From NCBI GenBank assembly GCA_934661135.1, contig CAKUJA010000101.1, forward strand, positions 1 to 7,128: a stretch of 7,128 bases of DNA, in the 5' to 3' direction. Positions 4,076 through 7,128 of this stretch are shown in pieces (the first letter of the stretch is position 1; every line of letters starts with the position of its first letter). Below the pieces are notes generated by a model. That model made no database searches and was not told where the DNA came from. It worked only from the letters and a program-made list of their open reading frames with translations. The translations under genes were made by a program, and so were the position numbers. The stretch comes from an uncultured Oscillospiraceae bacterium. Lineage in GTDB: Bacteria; Bacillota; Clostridia; Oscillospirales; Oscillospiraceae.

Positions 4076-5641
4076 ATGAAACGCATTCTAACCCTTATCT
4101 TAACGCTTACCCTCCTCTGCGCGCTTCTCCTCCCCGAAGCCGGCGCCGTCTCCGCACAGAGCGAGTCTCCCTCCTCTGCCGCGAGCGCGCCGCAAACCGA
4201 CGCCGCGGCTCTGCCGCAGTCCCCTGCCGCAATCGTGCCGCAGTCTGCCGCCGCTTCCCTCGCTGAAATCGGCGTTTTGCGCGGAAATGGTGTCGATTTT
4301 GCCCTCGATCGCGCCCCCACTCGACTCGAAGCCGCAGTCATGTTAGTGCGGCTTTTAGGGGCGGAAAACGAAGCAATTACCCAGTTTTCAGAAGAAATCA
4401 CAACAAATCCGTTTTCTGATGTTCCCGACTGGGGCGTCCCCTATGTCGCCTGGCTCTACGCGCAAAACCTAACCCGCGGCACCTCTGCCGCGACATTCTC
4501 CCCCTCCTCCAATTGCCGAACAAAAGACTATATTGTTTTCATTTTGCGTGCTCTCGGATATTCCGAAGCTTCTGAAGATTTCACATCAGAAACCGCGTTG
4601 TCTCTCGCGGAATCCTGCGGATTTTATACTTCCTCCCTGTTCCCGCAGAATTTCAAGCGCGGCGATTTAGCAACTTTAACATACGTTTCTCTCTTTTCCA
4701 AGGTAAAGGGCAGCAGCACCGAAACACTCCTGAACTCCCTTGTGAAAAAGGGTGCGATTACATCTTCTGCTGCTCAAAAGCTGCAAAATCAGTACCAATC
4801 CGGCGGAATCAGGCTATCTTCCGAAGGTGTTTTGTTCAATTTCGCCAAATGGAAGTCCGTTTTTGATGAGTTGTCCCTTTCTGCCTCCATCTTACAAGAA
4901 GAAGTACCGATTGACCTCCAATTGACCCAAAAAGGTGAATATTTTCTGGTATCTAACGAAGCTCTGCAAACTCTGGTTTCCTCTTGGAGCAAAGAATATT
5001 CCTTCAAAAACGTCCCCTATATCTTTGATTCCTATGTAAAAGGCAAGACGGAAATTGATTTTCTGCGCTGTGACTATCAAATCGACGAGCCGGCCGCCAT
5101 CCACGACATTATGAACACAATCATGTCCGGCGAATCTGCGGCCATCGACATTCCACTCACTGCATTTCGTAACGGAAGACCGTTTTCATTAGGCTCGACT
5201 TATGTCGAAGTGGACTTTGATAACCAGCAGCTAACGTTCTTCAAAAACGGGAAAATGGTGTTAAATTCGAACATTGTGACCGGAAAACTGGATGGTCATC
5301 AGACGCCGACCGGCCTCTACTACTCCCATAACAAGCTGACCAACTGCACGCTTGTCGGCTCCGATTTCCGCGTTTTCGTCAAATACTGGATCAGCATCAT
5401 CGGCAACGTCTACGGCTTCCACGATTCCTCGTGGCGCTCCGTTTTTGGCGGCGACTACTACGTGAACGACGGCTCCCACGGCTGCATCAACACGCCGGAC
5501 GACGCCATGCGCTACCTGTTTGAAAACCTCGATGACGGCACGCCTGTCCTGATGTACGGCCGCAACACCTGGTACGATGTCAAGGATCCAACTGCATCCC
5601 CCGCCACAAAAAACCCGCTTCGCGGCCAGACTGCAAAATAA
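4076..5641 (+). CDS. Secreted SLH-domain L,D-transpeptidase (YkuD family)
   Basis: Extracytoplasmic enzyme predicted to form 3-3 cross-links in peptidoglycan or attach proteins to it. Order in 521 residues: signal peptide 1-27 (MKR, long hydrophobic core, likely cut after VSA); an Ala/Ser/Pro-rich linker 28-60; an S-layer-homology region about 60-235, clearest at PFSDVPDWGVPYVAWLYAQ (112-130) and the following GTSAATFSP; a probable PG-binding-4-like domain about 280-365; and a YkuD domain about 374-497. The catalytic motif is complete: H449, then SHGCIN with H468 and nucleophile C470. A polar 24-residue tail follows. The ATG at 4076 gives the signal peptide, but its ribosome binding site is weak (AGAGAG, 4064-4069) and no good promoter is visible; the nearest upstream signal is the hairpin after ridA. 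Base composition varies: 75% GC at 4201-4260, 38% at 4921-4980, 60% at 5401-5460. The exact substrate is unknown. Confidence 0.93.
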   Translation: MKRILTLILTLTLLCALLLPEAGAVSAQSESPSSAASAPQTDAAALPQSPAAIVPQSAAASLAEIGVLRGNGVDFALDRAPTRLEAAVMLVRLLGAENEAITQFSEEITTNPFSDVPDWGVPYVAWLYAQNLTRGTSAATFSPSSNCRTKDYIVFILRALGYSEASEDFTSETALSLAESCGFYTSSLFPQNFKRGDLATLTYVSLFSKVKGSSTETLLNSLVKKGAITSSAAQKLQNQYQSGGIRLSSEGVLFNFAKWKSVFDELSLSASILQEEVPIDLQLTQKGEYFLVSNEALQTLVSSWSKEYSFKNVPYIFDSYVKGKTEIDFLRCDYQIDEPAAIHDIMNTIMSGESAAIDIPLTAFRNGRPFSLGSTYVEVDFDNQQLTFFKNGKMVLNSNIVTGKLDGHQTPTGLYYSHNKLTNCTLVGSDFRVFVKYWISIIGNVYGFHDSSWRSVFGGDYYVNDGSHGCINTPDDAMRYLFENLDDGTPVLMYGRNTWYDVKDPTASPATKNPLRGQTAK

Positions 5642-5661
5642 GCCGAACCTGCACAAAGCAT

Positions 5662-5701
5662 AAAAATGACCGCCCTCCAGAAGGTTCTGGAGGGCGGTTT
5701 T
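5662..5701. terminator. Bidirectional terminator between convergent genes
   Basis: An 11-bp GC-rich stem CCGCCCTCCAG/CTGGAGGGCGG (5670-5680 with 5687-5697), extendable by A-U pairs into the 6-nt loop, is followed by TTTT on the plus strand and, read on the minus strand, by TTTTT (5662-5666). It ends the L,D-transpeptidase gene 28 nt after its stop and the malic enzyme gene about 100 nt after its stop. Confidence 0.92.
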
Positions 5702-5712
5702 ATATCCATTTT

Positions 5713-5798
5713 CTAGGGTGTATCTGAAAACGCATGATGTGACCGCCAAGGCAAGGCCGCACAATTGCGTCCGCGCGCTCCGGCAGCTCGTATCACCT
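5713..5798. other. Non-coding spacer with possible small mobile-repeat remnant
   Basis: This stretch between the terminator and the malic enzyme stop begins with CTAGGGTGTATCTGAAAACG (5713-5732) and ends with CGTATCACC (5789-5797). The outer ends are weakly complementary (GGTGTATC against GGTGATAC). The motif near the left end has the look of a dispersed intergenic repeat end, but no transposase and no clear target duplication are seen. Low-confidence suggestion only. Confidence 0.2.
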
Positions 5799-6970
5799 TA
5801 CAGTCTGGCGACACCGGACGCTTTCGCTGCCGCAGCGACCGCCTTAGCCACTGCCGGGCCAACGCGGTGGTCAAATGCTTTCGGGATGATATAGTCCGCG
5901 CTCAGCTCCTCATCGCTGATAAGCTCCGCCAGCGCGTGCGCAGCCGCCATTTTCATCTCCTCATTGATGTCGCTTGCGCGAACGTCAAATGTGCCGCGGA
6001 AGATGCCGGGGAATGCCAACACATTGTTGATCTGGTTCGGATAGTCGCTCCGCCCGGTCGCCACGACGGCGGCTCCGCCTGCCTTGGCATCTTCCGGGAA
6101 GATCTCCGGCGTCGGATTTGCGCACGCGAACACGATTGCATCGCGATTCATCGTCCTGACCATCTCGGTCGTGACGGTACCTGGGGCGCTGACACCGATA
6201 AACACATCCGCGCCGACCAGCATCTCAGCCAGACTGCCCGCCTTATGATCGAGGTTCGTGACCTCCGCCATCTCCTCTTTGATCCAGTTCAACCCCTCGC
6301 GTCCCTTGTAGATCGCGCCCTTTCGGTCACACATCGTGACATTCCGGAAGCCAGCGGAACGCAGCAGCTTGACAATCGCAATCGCCGCCGCGCCCGCGCC
6401 TGAGGTCACGATCTTCACATCTTCCTTCTTCTTGCCAACGACCTTCAGCGCATTCGTCAGTCCTGCAAGGGTGATGACTGCGGTGCCGTGCTGGTCGTCG
6501 TGGAAAATCGGGATGTCGCATCTCTGCTTCAGCTTCCGCTCGATTTCAAAGCAGCGCGGCGCGGAAATATCCTCGAGGTTGATTCCGCCAAAGCTGCCGG
6601 AAATCAACGCAACGGCGTTCACGAATTCATCCACGTCATGCGTTTTCACGCAGAGCGGAAATGCGTCAACGTCGCCAAACGCCTTGAACAGGACGCATTT
6701 TCCCTCCATAACCGGCATACCGGCCTCCGGGCCGATGTCGCCAAGGCCAAGGACGGCAGAGCCGTCCGTAATAACCGCGCAGAGATTGCCGCGCCGCGTC
6801 AGCTCGTAGCTCCTGTTCACGTCCTTCTGGATTTCAAGGCACGGCTGCGCCACGCCGGGCGTATAGGCAAGGCTCAGGTCGTCCTTTGTCTCGACCGGCA
6901 CCCGCGTCTGAATTTCGATTTTCCCTCTCCACTCGCCATGCAGGCGTAGGGATTCTTTTGCGTAGTCCAT
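5798..6970 (-). CDS. Malic enzyme, oxaloacetate-decarboxylating, short bacterial form
   Basis: Oxidative decarboxylation of malate to pyruvate and CO2 with NAD or NADP; cytoplasmic. The 390 residues have the small-type bacterial layout (like B. subtilis YtsJ), without the phosphotransacetylase-like tail of E. coli MaeB. Seen are SLAYTPGVA with catalytic Y36, the ITDGSAVLGLGD segment (67-78), MEGKCVLFK with catalytic K91, metal ligands E133 and D134 in INLEDISAP and D159 in FHDDQHGTA, the Rossmann motif GAGAAA (191-196), and the C-terminal NQINNVLAFPGIFRG (312-326). The third glycine of the usual GAGAAG is Ala. Cofactor choice cannot be settled by eye, so no gene symbol is given. The ATG at 6968-6970 has an AAGGAGA site at 6976-6982. 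It is convergent to the L,D-transpeptidase gene. No promoter is visible upstream; a terminator-like hairpin ends about 22 nt before the start. Confidence 0.96.
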   Translation of the reverse strand: MDYAKESLRLHGEWRGKIEIQTRVPVETKDDLSLAYTPGVAQPCLEIQKDVNRSYELTRRGNLCAVITDGSAVLGLGDIGPEAGMPVMEGKCVLFKAFGDVDAFPLCVKTHDVDEFVNAVALISGSFGGINLEDISAPRCFEIERKLKQRCDIPIFHDDQHGTAVITLAGLTNALKVVGKKKEDVKIVTSGAGAAAIAIVKLLRSAGFRNVTMCDRKGAIYKGREGLNWIKEEMAEVTNLDHKAGSLAEMLVGADVFIGVSAPGTVTTEMVRTMNRDAIVFACANPTPEIFPEDAKAGGAAVVATGRSDYPNQINNVLAFPGIFRGTFDVRASDINEEMKMAAAHALAELISDEELSADYIIPKAFDHRVGPAVAKAVAAAAKASGVARL

Positions 6971-6992
6971 ATGCTTCTCCTTGTTTTCCCGG

Positions 6993-7019
6993 AAAAAGCT
7001 CCGGCGCCTGCCGGAGCTT
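6993..7019 (-). terminator. Terminator-like hairpin pointing into the malic enzyme gene
   Basis: On the minus strand AAGCTCCGG/CCGGAGCTT (7011-7019 with 6996-7004) forms a perfect 9-bp stem with a 6-nt loop, running into TTTTT (6993-6997). It ends 22 nt before the malic enzyme ATG, leaving room only for the ribosome binding site. It may terminate an upstream gene outside the window or act as an attenuator. A TTTTCC-C-GGAAAA palindrome (6984-6996) overlaps its T-tract and offers an alternative pairing. Confidence 0.75.
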
Positions 7020-7027
7020 CAGCGTGT

Positions 7028-7043
7028 CGAAAAAGTCTTTTCG
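7028..7043. repeat. 6-bp inverted repeat CGAAAA/TTTTCG
   Basis: CGAAAA (7028-7033) and TTTTCG (7038-7043) around AGTC. A weak hairpin between two stronger ones in the right-edge non-coding block. Confidence 0.4.
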
Positions 7044-7057
7044 CCCCGCTGCCCGTC

Positions 7058-7090
7058 CAGTTTTTCAAGCTTATCAAGCTTGAAAAACTG
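7058..7090. repeat. 15-bp perfect inverted repeat with 3-nt centre
   Basis: CAGTTTTTCAAGCTT (7058-7072) and AAGCTTGAAAAACTG (7076-7090) are perfect complements around ATC. This is the longest perfect inverted repeat in the window. Each arm also contains the self-complementary AAGCTT. It has no terminal T-tract outside the stem on either strand, so it is not a standard terminator; it may be a structured leader segment, a binding site or part of a dispersed repeat. Confidence 0.75.
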
Positions 7091-7103
7091 CTTGATTGAA
7101 CGC

Positions 7104-7126
7104 GAAGGGGGCGCTTTGCCCCCTTC
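7104..7126. repeat. 9-bp perfect inverted repeat at the right edge
   Basis: GAAGGGGGC (7104-7112) and GCCCCCTTC (7118-7126) with loop GCTTT form a strong GC hairpin. No T-run follows on the minus strand; the plus-strand continuation is cut off by the window edge. It could be the end of an upstream gene's terminator or a dispersed palindromic repeat. Confidence 0.65.
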
Positions 7127-7128
7127 AC

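Noticed and set aside
3535..4401. A 288-codon minus-strand open frame
   Set aside because: It covers ridA, the terminator and the signal-peptide end of the L,D-transpeptidase in antisense; the two plus-strand genes are certain.
5765..6403. A 212-codon plus-strand open frame
   Set aside because: Antisense to the malic enzyme gene, with the same biased composition as the other shadows.
1..7128. CRISPR array, tRNA, rRNA, phage, toxin-antitoxin or defence system
   Set aside because: Read through on both strands: no regularly spaced repeats, no cloverleaf or rRNA signature, no transposase or integrase, and every sizeable coding frame is explained by a known housekeeping, sporulation or wall gene.

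Overview
This window looks like chromosome from an endospore-forming, fairly GC-rich member of the Clostridia. The support is a clear SpoIIID sporulation regulator behind a promoter that fits the mother-cell sigma-E consensus, a glutamate dehydrogenase closely resembling the Clostridium symbiosum type, strong GGAGG-type ribosome binding sites, and an SLH-domain L,D-transpeptidase typical of monoderm cell walls. A gut Oscillospiraceae/Ruminococcaceae-like host would fit, but that is inference from style and composition only.

Layout, left to right. The left edge carries the first 184 codons of gdhA (minus strand, entering from its own promoter at 608-636). Next come serA (747-1658) and serC (1724-2812), both minus, transcribed serC then serA from a promoter at 2871-2899. 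Between serC and spoIIID, 2813-3071 holds a promoter-like site, a stretch of about 80 nt and an intrinsic terminator, which could be a small RNA gene or simply the 3' end of the spoIIID transcript. spoIIID (3072-3347, minus) is divergent from ridA (3643-4011, plus). A terminator follows ridA, and only 12 nt after its T-tract starts a secreted SLH/YkuD L,D-transpeptidase gene (4076-5641, plus). A bidirectional terminator separates it from a convergent malic enzyme gene (5798-6970, minus). The right edge (6971-7128) is non-coding and crowded with perfect inverted repeats, one of them a terminator pointing into the malic enzyme gene.

How the genes fit together. SerA and SerC carry out the first two steps of serine synthesis; SerC consumes glutamate and releases 2-oxoglutarate, and GdhA turns 2-oxoglutarate plus ammonia back into glutamate. 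The gdhA and serC promoters share a -35 hexamer, a GGTGGT block just before the -10 and a 13-base leader motif (12 of 13 identical) at nearly the same distance from the -10 and the start codon, suggesting co-regulation. RidA removes reactive enamines released by PLP enzymes such as serine dehydratase. SpoIIID and the L,D-transpeptidase concern sporulation and the cell wall; malic enzyme supplies pyruvate and reducing power.

There is no sign of a defence system, phage, transposase, CRISPR array, tRNA or rRNA. The gene content is ordinary; what is worth a second look is regulatory and non-coding.
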